From Bryopsis sp. KO-2023 (lineage: Eukaryota > Chlorophyta > Ulvophyceae > Bryopsidales > Bryopsidaceae): DNA of 64,000 nt. The notes beneath the pieces are model-generated. The model had not been told where the DNA came from. It saw nothing but the letters and a program-made list of their open reading frames with translations, and searched no databases. A program made the translations under genes and the position numbers. Each line of letters begins with the position of its first letter. Position 1 is the stretch's first letter. The stretch lies in contig BSYQ01000008.1 of the NCBI GenBank assembly GCA_030272585.1, forward strand, positions 5,766,001 to 5,830,000, given 5' to 3'. This document shows, one piece after another, positions 20,801-31,787 of the stretch.

Positions 20801-23800
20801 CTACCTGGTGCCCCCTCAGTTCTGCGATATCTTCTGGAGTGCGATTTTTTTGATCGACGACGTAAACAGTGTCAGGGGCAACTTTTGCAAGCAACTTTGC
20901 ACAGTCAAAATTTCCGGAATACGCTCCACAGTGCAAAGGCAACTGCCCCTAAACAGCGATCCAAAAAAGAAAGTTATAAAACAGTATATTCCAGAAAGAA
21001 CAGCTGGAGGCATTTCTTTTTCCTCAGCAAGTTGGCTTTCTATTTTGAAGAGAGTGGGCCAATATCACTGATTGGCTCCTGGGGGGTTCAGCCGTTTCTG
21101 TTGAACATCAATTTAACTGGTATCGAAACTAAAATGGACAAGGAATACAAATAAGTTGAAAAAGTATGCAAACACTAAGGGGAGGGAAAAAGTGGATGGA
21201 AACCTGGCAAAAAAAAAAAACTTGGTAGACACTTTTGTGAGGGTTCTTTTTTCAATTCAGTCGATTGCAAGCAATGAGATTCATCTGTCCATGACAATAT
21301 ATCTATGTTGGTTTATCGTTTTTTCACAGTGGCGAAAAAAAATCCGCAGCCCTCTGAATATCATTGGCTGAGCAGACAAACACTAATCGTGAAAGGCCTG
21401 TGACTACTGGAGGTTTGAAAAATGAGCTGATGCAGGGAACCAACATCCAATATTGAATCAACCTGTCTATTCATTGTGTGTATAGCACCGTCTGGGTCAA
21501 CATCCTTGTCAAAGTTGAGCAAAATTTCCAAGATTTCCGGCTGGCAATTCCTTGCAGCAAGATGAATCGGGGTGTCCCCCTGGCGATCCTGTGCAGCCAA
21601 AAGAAATCCTAAAATTGAAACAAGCAAAAAAGAAAAGATTTGCAATGCTGATTTTTGAATACTTTGAATATTTGTATTGCGGATAAACAAGACGCAGTTG
21701 GGGGAGGTCTACTCGCCCAAGCCATTCACGAAAATCTCGAAAAAATATTTCCTTTTTCTTTTTTATTGGCAACCGAAGAAAAACAAAGGGAAACCCCACT
21801 TGCAGTTCGATAAGAGGGACGCATTCCATATCTTGCGAGTCGGCCTCTTCCTGCTCTTTTTCTTTTTCCGATTGCTCCGATTGAGCCTCCGGCTTCCACT
21901 CCAACAGCAACCGAACGACGTCCGAAAGTCCAAGAATCGCAGCCCAGTGCAACGCACTCATTCCATGATCATCCCTTCCAGAAACAGGGAAAAAAAAAGA
22001 AGCTCGAGACTTGTATATGAAAAGATATGTGCTGACCAACTTACAGCGTGGAAATAAATCTACCTCATATCGTTCATTGTCACGTGGGGACTTGTGCGAT
22101 GAGCTTTCTTTTTCATTTCATTACAAGTGCAAGAGAATCTTTGAAGAAAAAGTTATCTTGGTGGATACATCGTGGGGCGCTCAACAAAAGTTCTAACCAA
22201 AAAGAAACAATAAAAAGTAACACAGTCCAGAATAATTTCCTGTATGTGGTCGCACAAGAGATTATACTCTATTAGGATTTCTCAGTAAAGATCGCATTTC
22301 CAGTTCTGACCAAAACTGTCAAGGACAACTGAAGGGAGTCAAAATCCACAAGCAACCACACGAGGCCTTTTTGAGTGACCTTAGTAATAACTTTCATTTC
22401 TTGGTATTTTTCAATGCAGTGTGATGTAAAAATAGAAGGCCGCAACACCTTTCGTATGGAGAAGCCCCATTTTCCAGTAACAGTTTGGCTGCCTGTGATG
22501 CAAATTCTGCTTTTTCTGGAAACATTCCTTGACAAACCACCATGTGGAGAGGGGGGTTGCCATCGCAACCCAATCGAACATCCGCCTGTGAACTCAATAA
22601 TTCTTCCATACATTCCAAATGACCTAAAAAAATAACAAAATTTTAAACGATATTAGACTCAAATCAAAGAATTCATTGTGGGATTTGTGCCCTTTAATTC
22701 AATAGGTTTTTTCTTTCCATCAAGAGTTTGTGTACTACTTGTTTCAGTTTTCTCTTTTTTTTTTAATGTGTCAGTTTTCTTTCCAGCACAAACCCTAAAT
22801 AAAAGCTTTAAAAAAAAACAAAAAACAAAGTGCATTGAAGAAAAATACATCGTCTCTGGTGAAACCCACATTTTGAATAGGAAAAAGAAGCAACATTTAC
22901 ACATTGTTTACTTTTAATTTCTTTGAACTTTTTTTTTTAATTTTAAACCTTGTTGATTTCTTTGTGTGAATTTGAGGAGGTGCTTAAAAAATATATAAAA
23001 ACGAGAGTTTTTAACAGCGATTTGTCAATACCGTTTAATATCGCTAAGTGGAGGGGGGAGGCCTCATCATTGTCCAGCTGGTCAATGCCAGAAAAACTTT
23101 CCATCAATTTCCTTATCTAAGGGGGGAGCAAAAAAAGAAAAAGAAACACTTGTTTTTTCTCAATTTGTTAAGAAACGAGAAAAAAAAAACAACCATGCAC
23201 ACAAAAGAAGAAAAGGACTTTTGTTTTCCTTAAATCAAAACAAAACAAAACATCGATAACGTAGCAGCCTGATATTAATGGAAACAAAAGAGAAAGCCTT
23301 TGAACAATTCAATCAGCAAAACATATTTTACAAAAATTCACTTTTTCAAAGCGAGGTGGGCAAGATTGGAGTAGTTAAAAAACAACAAAAAAAACATACA
23401 TAAAATATGATACTATTTTCAGTATTATTATTAGTTTGTTTGTTTTTCCACCACAGATCAGAAATATTAGATTCAAAGGTGGCATGCATTCTTTTTTCGA
23501 TTTTATCTTTAATGTGTCATCACGCATGTATGTGTAATTTAATGTGTCCTTTTTTTTATTTATTTCACCTCTTCGTTTCGATTTTTCTCTTTTGTTTTAT
23601 CCACTGTATCCTCTTCTTTGTCTTTCTGTAATAGAAAGCGCAGTGTTTCGATGTCCCCATTTTCAGCAGCATCATGAAGGGGACTGCACAAAAAAATAGA
23701 TACAATAAATCTATGCGTATTTAATGAATCTAGTTCCTTTTGTTCTGGGTGGGGAAAAAAAAATTGTTGAACTTGCATCCGGGGAATAAAGCTACATTAG

Positions 23801-24236
23801 CAACGTTCTAGTTTCAAGTTTCACCTTTGCATTTGCAAGCATTCAATTCACACGTACATTTAAACAGAAAATACTTGAAAAATTTGCCACCAGAAAGATA
23901 TTTTATACCAATTTCACCAACATCAGAAACAAAATTCCCTTTTAATAAAAAAAACTAAAAACTAAAAACATATCTGCATACACTCAACACATCTGTTTGT
24001 TCTATTTTGTTTTACCAGCTGAATGCGGTCGATTCGTTTCGGTCGATTATTAAACCGCAGTTTTTTCTTTTTTGAATGGATAAAAATACGAAAATTAGAC
24101 TGTGCTGTTACTGTTGCTGGGACATTTGACAACGCATCAAACCCATTAGACGAAATCAAAGTTGCCCTCACTAGTCGTTGCCGTTCAAACTGTCGTCCGA
24201 AGAAACGTCAGAAGAAGTGATCGCCATCGCGTCCAT
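14815..24236 (-). CDS. ankyrin-repeat histone deacetylase (class II-like), 22 exons
   Basis: Exons: 24236-24172, 23683-23569, 23116-23032, 22623-22449, 21974-21800, 21588-21463, 20948-20805, 20405-20204, 19880-19726, 19564-19457, 19125-18966, 18766-18705, 18245-18148, 17757-17559, 17220-17074, 16814-16726, 16527-16462, 16125-15978, 15721-15672, 15440-15386, 15198-15162, 14837-14815. Every phase closes, giving 827 residues. Residues about 22-290 hold six ankyrin repeats (PLHDAAENGDIETLRFLL, SPLHLAILNGHLECMEELL, SALHWAAILGLSDVVRLLL, TPIHLAARNCQPEILEILL among them). The deacetylase domain follows with RVHDWNYV, RPPGHHAGP (catalytic His pair, about 462), DFDVHHGNGT (zinc ligands), FLSAGFDAHRKD (zinc Asp) and LEGGYR (transition-state Tyr). 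A basic coiled-coil tail (ADRLRREKRLKER) ends ASAIFDF. It should deacetylate histones or other proteins, with the ankyrins as targeting platform. The last, tiny exon is the least certain. Confidence 0.9.
16078..16232. repeat. tandem partial copy of HDAC exon 18 and its acceptor
   Basis: 16078-16155 (exon 18 start, acceptor and adjoining intron) is repeated with a few changes at about 16160-16232, starting CTGTATCCACCTTCTAGAGC. The second copy lies inside intron 17. Its acceptor region differs (AACATGAACAG), and there is no donor, so it is probably a silent exon relic. Confidence 0.8.
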
Positions 24237-24407
24237 CTTTCCGACACGGAATGGATGAGTCGCAGGATCAACCCCATGGTTGGATTTAATGGGGCAGAGG
24301 GGGGAGTTCAGTGAGGCTGAACTGATGTTGTGACTGACTGTGCGAAATCGGGACATAAGCCACGTGTCTTGTCGTATCACTTAAATTGTGATTGAGACAC
24401 AGAAAAT

Positions 24408-24912
24408 CCACGTGCTCTGGCAGCGGGGTTGGTGTGTGGTGTGTTGATACCCACTTTTTCGTGAAACGAAAAACCCATCTAGCCCGTTATTACAATATCA
24501 GCTCCTACAATGCCTATTGCCTGCAAGAGTTCGGTGACCCATTTAACCCCTAAATTCCCCAACCCTCCCCCCTCTAAAGCGTTCTTTAGCTAAAGAAACT
24601 AGTCCCTTACATCCATGGTGGCAACCTCCGTTGATATCATCCATTCTTCGTCCACCGCCCTCATTTCTTCCAGAGTCGGGCCATGAAAAACGGAGCGAAG
24701 GAAGCTCTTGAAACTCCAGCGCCTCTTCGGTGTGGTACTGCACGGTAGGGCGAGGTACTTCACGATGCGGTCCTTCAAGGAAGCGCTTTCTTTTTTGGCT
24801 TCCGCCAGCGCAGATTGTGTCGCCGCTTTCCTTTCCTTCAACGCCTTCATTTCGCTCTTTAGCTTCCTGTTCTCCTCCTCGTATGTCTGCAGCAAGAGTT
24901 TTGCCTGTCTTG
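24408..24912 (-). repeat. dispersed repeat, copy 2, with coiled-coil coding exon
   Basis: On the minus strand a frame from a TTTGCAG acceptor at 24913 reads ARQAKLLLQTYEEENRKLKS, EMKALKERKAATQSALAEAK, KESASLKDRIVKYLALPC, KRRWSFKSFLRSVFHGPTLE and stops at 24599. The first 50 residues are a strong coiled coil. The C-terminal two thirds and about 130 bp of non-coding DNA down to a CACGTGGAT box match copy 1 at 10407-10832. Conservation of both protein and 3' flank suggests a mobile or recently duplicated unit. The family is not recognised. It ends only about 170 bp from the HDAC start codon, so it lies in or near that gene's promoter. Confidence 0.65.
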
Positions 24913-25218
24913 CTGCAAACCATCAAAAACAAACGGATGTTGTACGTGCGAAGAGTGTCGAAAAGCATCAGCGCCACACTTTTTCCGAAGCGCGGGCAAT
25001 TCTCCGCAGCCGTGTGAAACAAGCACGTTTAAGCCTGAGGGAAAGAAAACATTAGCCGATGTACCTTGCGCCATTTTGGGTTCGCCAAATTTCCAGAAAG
25101 AAACGGTTGTCCACGAGAAGCTATTGTGCAAGGCCTAGGTGGTGAAAGGGTTCCCAGACCGGGAAAGTTATAGCACAGCCTATGCTGACGCGGAGGGGAA
25201 ATGCCAAAAAAAACACTG

Positions 25219-25403
25219 TGTTGAGATAGATTGGTGGGGGCCCACCCTCAAGGAGAGAAGGGGTATTTTTACATTGAAAAGAGAGCTCTAAAGCCTTCGA
25301 TTAGGCCTCTTTTATCTCTAATACATGGACAGTACAACGTGATATTCACACCAAAATGTACTCTATCCAGTACCCCCAAATATTCGTCCGCTTGAGATTA
25401 ACA
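25219..25403. repeat. left LTR
   Basis: 185 bp, identical to 26535-26719; TG...CA ends; preceded by ACTG. Confidence 0.88.
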
Positions 25404-26534
25404 TGGGCACAGCACCTTCCTATTGCGCGAAACTCCGAATGATCGTCAACACAACAGCCCTCTTCAAAACCAGAAAAAATGCCCATCAAACTTTAGGCCA
25501 TGGAAACCAATCTTTGGCGCCTTCAGTCTGAACTCCTTCACTTCATGATCGTACTGCCGTGTCACAACGTTGCACCGCACTGTCATGTTACAACGTCTCT
25601 CTACGCCCACCGTGCTGCCATGTCAAACGCCACCGTACTCGCCATCATTCCTCGTTCCTCGGAGATGTTTCGACTTAAAGACCGTCGCCAATAATCCACA
25701 GCTCAAACTCGATATGTACAACACCCCCTCCAACACCGGCCATTGAAGTCGACAATTCATCATCATTCTGCACTGGGTTGGCTCGAAAGACTCCTATCCT
25801 CTTCTTCACGGGAACTTCGCCCCTTGTTTTTCAGCTCCCAAGTGGAATGCGCAGAAGGGCAAAACACATCTCTCACGACGAGCGCTCTTGTTTCCACCTT
25901 TTCTTATACCCCCTTCTCACCATGCTTTTGTCCCTTTATCCTCAGATGCCTCTAACGGGGAGTATGTCATCGACAGCAACAGTGCACGATTCGCAACCTA
26001 TAAACCCTCGTCTTGGACTCTCTGCACCCGTTTGCTTCCAAATATTCATGCGGCGTAGACAAATAAACAAATAAAACCCGGCTTTTTTTTCCCAGCGCTC
26101 CAGGCTACGTTCACCAAACTTCAATCACATAAGAAGTGTTATTACGCAAGCTCCGTATTGTTGGTCCTGACCACGGACCCTGGCATTCTTTCCGACTGGC
26201 GGGAGTGAGGACTTTAAGCTCACTTGCTGCTTTCCCAACAGCCCTTCTTGAAAAGAACAAGCAGACGTTGCCCTGACGAGTGCCCATGGTCGGTCCTCGT
26301 TCGACATAAAGCGTCCCATACCGCCATTGTCGATACGCCTTACCATCCACTTCGGTGGCGTGTCTCTTCCACACCTTTCCTCGGCATTCTGTGCGACCAC
26401 AACGTGCACGCGACTTGCGTGACTTGTCTCACCACTCGTGCCTGCGTCAACTCTTTTCGAACCTCCTCCTCGACGAGACGTTCGAAGCCTTCTTTAACGT
26501 CGTCCACAAGATGGGTCAACCCGCTCCGAAACCA

Positions 26535-26719
26535 TGTTGAGATAGATTGGTGGGGGCCCACCCTCAAGGAGAGAAGGGGTATTTTTACATTGAAAAGAGA
26601 GCTCTAAAGCCTTCGATTAGGCCTCTTTTATCTCTAATACATGGACAGTACAACGTGATATTCACACCAAAATGTACTCTATCCAGTACCCCCAAATATT
26701 CGTCCGCTTGAGATTAACA
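26535..26719. repeat. right LTR
   Basis: 185 bp, identical to 25219-25403; followed by ACTG. Confidence 0.88.
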
Positions 26720-26723
26720 ACTG

Positions 26724-29092
26724 GAAATTGTACCGGAAGCTTTGTATGCGTCACAATACAACGAAGCAGCGACCATTCGCATGATCAACACTTCCTCAAC
26801 GTCGCGAAATATAATTTTGATTTGAAGCGAATGTGAGAGACTGCAAAAACCTGGGCCCCCTGATCAGGTGGCGAGCCTTTCAAGCTCCCCAGACTGGGGG
26901 GGGGGGGGGGGGTCTTTTTCAGACCGATGAGGTATGGGTTAACGTGGATTTGAAAACGGAACGGTATATGGAAATATGTTGATTGAAAGAATGCATGTCA
27001 GAAAGGCGACGCTGTCTCGAAGCCTTTGAAACGAAATCACTGATAAGCTTGTGTCCTGTCTCTTTTCTCCATCGACCCAGCTATCTTGGCCATTTTTAAT
27101 CTCCAAAAGACTTTCCAGTGGCAAGTGCCACCTCTTCTCATAACTCTATTCACCATAGTTTTAAAGCACATGTACATATGAGGATATCCTCATAGGCCAC
27201 AGCATCGATGCCGCATAGCGGCTATGGCCTGCACTCCATGCATTTCCAAATATTTTGAAGTATGTACAGAATTCTTGCTTCCTCTTCCCAGCTTCCTATT
27301 TCTCTTGCAAGTTTCTTTCATGCGCAACACCACATTAATATTTTCAACAAATTTATTCTGGATGTTTATGCTCCTGGTTGTCTCACTATAAAATGTACAC
27401 GTTGGGTTCCACATTCTTCCAAAGAATTTCTAGGCCATCTCTTTACTTCTTCTTTTGTAACCTTTCCGTTTTGTTGTATCGAAGAGAGTGTGGCAAGTCG
27501 CACTGGACAGCCTGATAGCTGGAATGTTTGACACAACTATTAGATTTATTTATTTTATTTTTTTACTTAGGATACTGCACACTTCCAACTGCATTTTTTT
27601 TGGTGTTTTGTTACATTTATGCAGCTTGCATATGATTCTCTGGACTGCATTCACAGTGCAGATTGGGTAGGTATCAGGGAGGTGATTGTGTAGCCTTGGA
27701 CATGCACTTTTCCAAATTATGTGGACTTCACACATTGATAAAACCACGAGCTGGTTTATCCATCGAAGAATACAAGGTCGCTCTTTTCCATGGACTACAT
27801 TTGCATCCTCTTTCCTAAATTACTGTTTCTGCTCCCCATTCACTCGAAGCTATGACTGTCTGACACACTTCCCCACTCACCTCCCGACCAAACAAATACC
27901 TCTTATGGGTTTTCCAACATTTGAAAACGATCCAAAATTTTTCCAGTTTTTTTTCTTTCCATTCAATCCATACTTACCCCACTTCTTGTTTCTTGATCAG
28001 AATTCTGGGTTTTCGTGTGGTTGGGGTACACTTTATTGCACTGATGGAACATTAAATGAAGATTCAGGTGGGAGGACCGCATGCCATTGATTCTCTGGGA
28101 AAAAATTCCCAAACTTCCACTCCCCAACCCCGCTCGTGTGAGGATCGCCAGACAACTGGTAATAATTGAATGGAAATGTGGGGGAACAGATATCATTCAA
28201 AAAATGGAATTTCTTTCAAGAAGACCACTACGAACATACCTGCAGTTTTTCATTTCCAAATTGGGCCATCCCCGCTTGAATCCGAACCACCACCTGCCGA
28301 ACAAGAAAGAAAACCACCAAAACTACACTAGTGGATACAACAAATTTCGTTTGAATTCCCATCTTTTTCATATTCGGCCGCTTCCTGCAGAAACAAACGA
28401 TAAAAACTGCATCACCCCTCAGAAGTTTTCGTCACTTTTTGCCTTTAATTTCTTCCGCACCCCCCCCGGATTTTGGATCAGTTTTTGTCTCTAATTTATT
28501 GCGTACCCCCCAAAAGGATGTCACGATGGGGTACAAAAACCTCAACCTTCTGTAAACAAAGTAAATTCAGTGTGATTGCCAGACCACTGACCCATTTCCT
28601 ATATTTTTTTAATATTCTGGCCCCCCCCCCCCCCCAACGCCAGTTTCAATTCACACCCACTGATGATTTCTTTCTCTCCACCCCCACCCCCACTCCCCAG
28701 CAACGCTTCCCTGAAAGCCGCAGTTTCATTTTGTTCTAATCATTTTCTTTACACATAATACAGATCGACACCATCGGGGGACAAAAATCGAACGTTTTTT
28801 CACAGAGGCCAAAAGGAAAAGGTAAACCGGCTGACAAAAAGAAAAAAACAAAACAAAAACGCTTCAAATCCCATTAAAATTCCCACTAGCACACACAACC
28901 ACCCTGGATCGTTTCGACCCCTGCAGCCAGGTCTCCAGTCAACACCACAAATCTATTTTCCCTTTCTATGACCAATCGAAAAAAAATAGATTATTCGTTA
29001 TTCTCTCCCCCAAAACTTTGCCACCGCTGTCAGCAAAGCCTCACCAATTGTTTCGATTGCTCAACGACAATTGTACTTGAGAAAGCCAAACA
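26724..29092. other. intergenic, no gene identified
   Basis: About 2.4 kb with scattered short open frames on both strands and no recognisable domain or convincing splice structure. A G-only run lies at about 26895-26912 and a C-only run at about 28620-28635. Decayed transposon sequence is possible but not supportable. Confidence 0.5.
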
Positions 29093-30154
29093 TCAGCGAT
29101 CGAGCCAGCCCTGCAGTCCGTTTTTGACGTTTTTTGGTAACTGGAATTCTTCCAAATCCAACCAAACCAACAGCGAGCCCCAGAACCTCCACACCGCACC
29201 GAACAGAGTCACGAAAACGAGTATGTGCACGATCAGCGCCACCCCCAGGACTCGAACCATCGCCCGCGCATTATCCGGGGGGGTCAGGTTCTCCCTCGTG
29301 CACTCGCGTATCAGAAAATCCCGTCTCGCAGCTCGTTCGCGAAGCCACACCAGATAATTCAACACGAAGATCCCGAAATAAACCTGAAGCCAAGCGAACA
29401 GTTGTCCGCAGGAGCCCTCGACGGGGCAAACCGCGGTGTCGTGCACGGTCATCCCGAACATCCCTTCGAGCACCTTCAGGGCGGTCTGGTCCAATGAATA
29501 CCAGAGCTCGTGGTACTCGTTTGAATCGCCCAGCGTCAAGCTTCGACAAAACGCCGGCCCGACGGTCGACGTTATTACGACGGACTCCACGACGCTCAAC
29601 GCCAGATTGTCGCGAAAGAACAGCGGCAAACCGTACGCGATACACATTTGCACCAAGAGCCCGGATTTCAGCACGAGCACCTCGACGATGGAAAGCCAAC
29701 CCGATATGGGATTCGTCACCAAGAACGTCGTCACGGACGTCCCGAGAAGCATCGCGAACGCTCGGACGAACAGCACGAAACCCCGGCCCTGCCTACGCAG
29801 GTGCGCCGCATCCTTTTGCCCCGCTTTCAACGCCAGAAACGATAACAGCAGAAAGCTTGTGGGGAGCACCACCGCCCCGCCGCGCAGCACTTGATGTCCG
29901 ATGTGCACGACGCATACGACGCTGTAAACCACCGTGAATCGTCCGTAGTTGGCCACGAAAGTCTCCGCTTGGGATTGCGCAAACAGTTTCTCGAGGCTGG
30001 GTTTCGAAAACCTGAGGCTGACCGAACACAAGCCCAGGTAGCAACTCCATATCTGTTTGTAAAACCACAGCGTCCACTCCAGCGCGAATAAAAAAACTGA
30101 GTGAATCCATTGCCATCCCTGCGCCAAGCACCGCTGCACCCACTGTCGAATCAT
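29093..30154 (-). CDS. polytopic membrane protein, intronless, unassigned
   Basis: A 353-residue frame starts at MIRQWVQRCLAQGW (30154) and stops at 29093. At least seven hydrophobic segments are visible, including WIHSVFLFALEWTLWFY, FTVVYSVVCVVHIG, VVLPTSFLLLSFLAL, FVLFVRAFAMLLG, IVEVLVLKSGLLVQMCIAY, WLQVYFGIFVLNYLVWL and VLGVALIVHILVFVTLF. A loop with GMTVHDTAVCPVEGSCGQ carries a Cys pair, and a basic RERAARRDFLIREC loop precedes the last helix. It should sit in a membrane, but I recognise no family and infer no substrate. The frame is open further upstream to 30550; that extension is AT-rich and low-complexity, so the ATG at 30154 is preferred. It is GC-richer than its surroundings and lacks introns, unlike most neighbours. 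Confidence 0.7.
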   Translation of the reverse strand: MIRQWVQRCLAQGWQWIHSVFLFALEWTLWFYKQIWSCYLGLCSVSLRFSKPSLEKLFAQSQAETFVANYGRFTVVYSVVCVVHIGHQVLRGGAVVLPTSFLLLSFLALKAGQKDAAHLRRQGRGFVLFVRAFAMLLGTSVTTFLVTNPISGWLSIVEVLVLKSGLLVQMCIAYGLPLFFRDNLALSVVESVVITSTVGPAFCRSLTLGDSNEYHELWYSLDQTALKVLEGMFGMTVHDTAVCPVEGSCGQLFAWLQVYFGIFVLNYLVWLRERAARRDFLIRECTRENLTPPDNARAMVRVLGVALIVHILVFVTLFGAVWRFWGSLLVWLDLEEFQLPKNVKNGLQGWLDR

Positions 30155-31787
30155 TCCGTTGAGAAAAAAGACAACAGGGGGGAGGGGTCGGCGAAATCGC
30201 CCGACCACCCGAAAAAAACAGACACGATTTTCGACGAGAATGACAGGAATTCGGCTGCACAGATTTCTCGTTTGTGAAAGGAGTCGTGTTGGGTTCGTTG
30301 ATGCTGTTCTTCGCAATTTTTTTTTCTGAAGGGCGAGTCGTTGGAGAGGGCGTCCAACTGTCGATGAAGGCAGGGAATATATATAGCATTCCCCCCCCCC
30401 CCCTTTGTTTTTGGTTCTGCAAAGGCTGATGGATTGAATGACACAGAATAGACTGTGCTGCATGGTGGAGTATATATATATTTTTTTGAACAGAAGAAAA
30501 AACCAAAAAAAATCCTTGGGAGTGCACAATGTAATGAGGCACAAGGCCAAAAGAAGGCAAATGTCACAATGATCTTGACAAATAAATCATGTTTTTTACA
30601 AGCATCCCCAAAACACATGTACCTGGTTTTAAACTCCCATCTGTTTTTTTCATTTTGACCAAAAGGATAACAAAAAAAGGATCAACACAACCCATCGATA
30701 AATACGCCTCGAATGAAACATATATCACATACGACACAGCAGTCCAGGTTGTGCATGAAACCATTGATGTCCGAATTTTTTTTGTGCATGTGGTCGTGCA
30801 TCCTGAGTTCAGTCCAAACCTGATCCTTCGTACAGATGGGAAAACAACATGACCACAGATGCCTCTTTTCATCAAATCGACTGCAAGCTGTCGTTCTGGA
30901 ATTTGACCTTGCCTATGGCTTCTGTGAAACTGGTCTCTGTTCCAAGATGCATCCCTCCAATTTCTTTAGCAGATTTTGCATTGGATGCCTCTGGGACTTC
31001 CCCCCAGTGCACACAAGAGGGACACCAACCTGTTGGTAAGACTGGTGGGAGCTCTGAGGGTTTGAGGAAAATCCCCGTGGAACGTATCCATGCCACAGTT
31101 TCTTCTCAGCTGGGAGAGGTTGACGGCAGCAAAGGGCTGGCTGGGGTTCTCTACGCGGGTTCTGTCGTCGAGCGGTTGCTCGCGGATGACGTCGCTCGCC
31201 TTCGAGATACTAATGAACAGTCGACGGAAAGCCAACCTCGTGACGCCCCAGCGCACTCCAAGACGACCCTGCTTGCTGGCCGCGAGATGGCCGTGAGTTC
31301 GCTCCCCAACAGCGTTCGTGCCTTCACGCGTTCCGGCAAGGACAACAGTGGTGTTCGGGGGGAATTTCTGAAGGTCGACTGACGCGAACCCCCTGGCTGA
31401 CGAGCCTGACGGTGTCGTCGCCGCATGTCGTCAAGACACGAAGCTTGGCGTTCACGAAAGCGAATTCTCGCCCGTCGATGGGCGTCGGGCTCCGTCTCGA
31501 TGGTGGGTGTCGATCGAATCGTTGGAAATCTAATCGGGGCGAGGGTTATGCGTTCGATTTTGCGGAAGAAAGCAGGCCAAGTACTGACGGCTTTCGACGC
31601 TCAGCCGACATCAACGCTGCCGTAATCGCATTTTTGGGCGTGGAGTCGGCCTGGGGGGTTATCAGTCAGTCCCAGGTTGGGCATCGTCATTTTGCGGCGA
31701 CGGCACGGTTGGACGGCTTTTCCACTCTCTCCCTCGCGCTGCCTCAGTGAAACGAGCGTTCACAGTGAACGACAGCAGCAGTGCACC
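30155..31787. other. divergent intergenic region with ambiguous open frames
   Basis: The segment separates the minus-strand membrane protein gene from the plus-strand gene at 31788. A TATATATATA stretch at 30471-30480 and C-runs lie near the first promoter. From 30849 to 31426 all six frames are unusually open: plus 30849-31382 has 177 codons, and minus 31096-30872 reads LPTGWCPSCVHWGEVPEASN. Frames overlap on both strands, so at most one is real; I cannot choose. Confidence 0.4.

Larger units (their letters stand above)
25219..26719. mobile_element. short non-coding LTR retrotransposon (TRIM-like)
   Basis: Two 185-bp direct repeats, identical by reading, flank 1,131 bp of internal sequence. 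The LTRs begin TGTTGAGATAG and end GAGATTAACA (TG...CA). ACTG stands on both outer sides (25215-25218 and 26720-26723), a 4-bp target duplication. Directly after the left LTR comes TGGGCACAGCACC, beginning with the TGG expected of a tRNA primer-binding site; no clear polypurine tract precedes the right LTR. No gag or pol is present, so it needs proteins from another element. Identical LTRs imply recent insertion. Confidence 0.85.

Noticed and set aside
26125-26567. ORFs inside the LTR element
   Set aside because: Short overlapping frames on both strands, without gag, protease, reverse transcriptase or integrase motifs. One minus-strand frame (VDDVKEGFERLVEEEVRKEL) looks helical but is too short to support.
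27190-27747. Minus-strand ORFs with Cys-containing segments
   Set aside because: A decayed transposase or reverse transcriptase was considered, but no motif order supports it.
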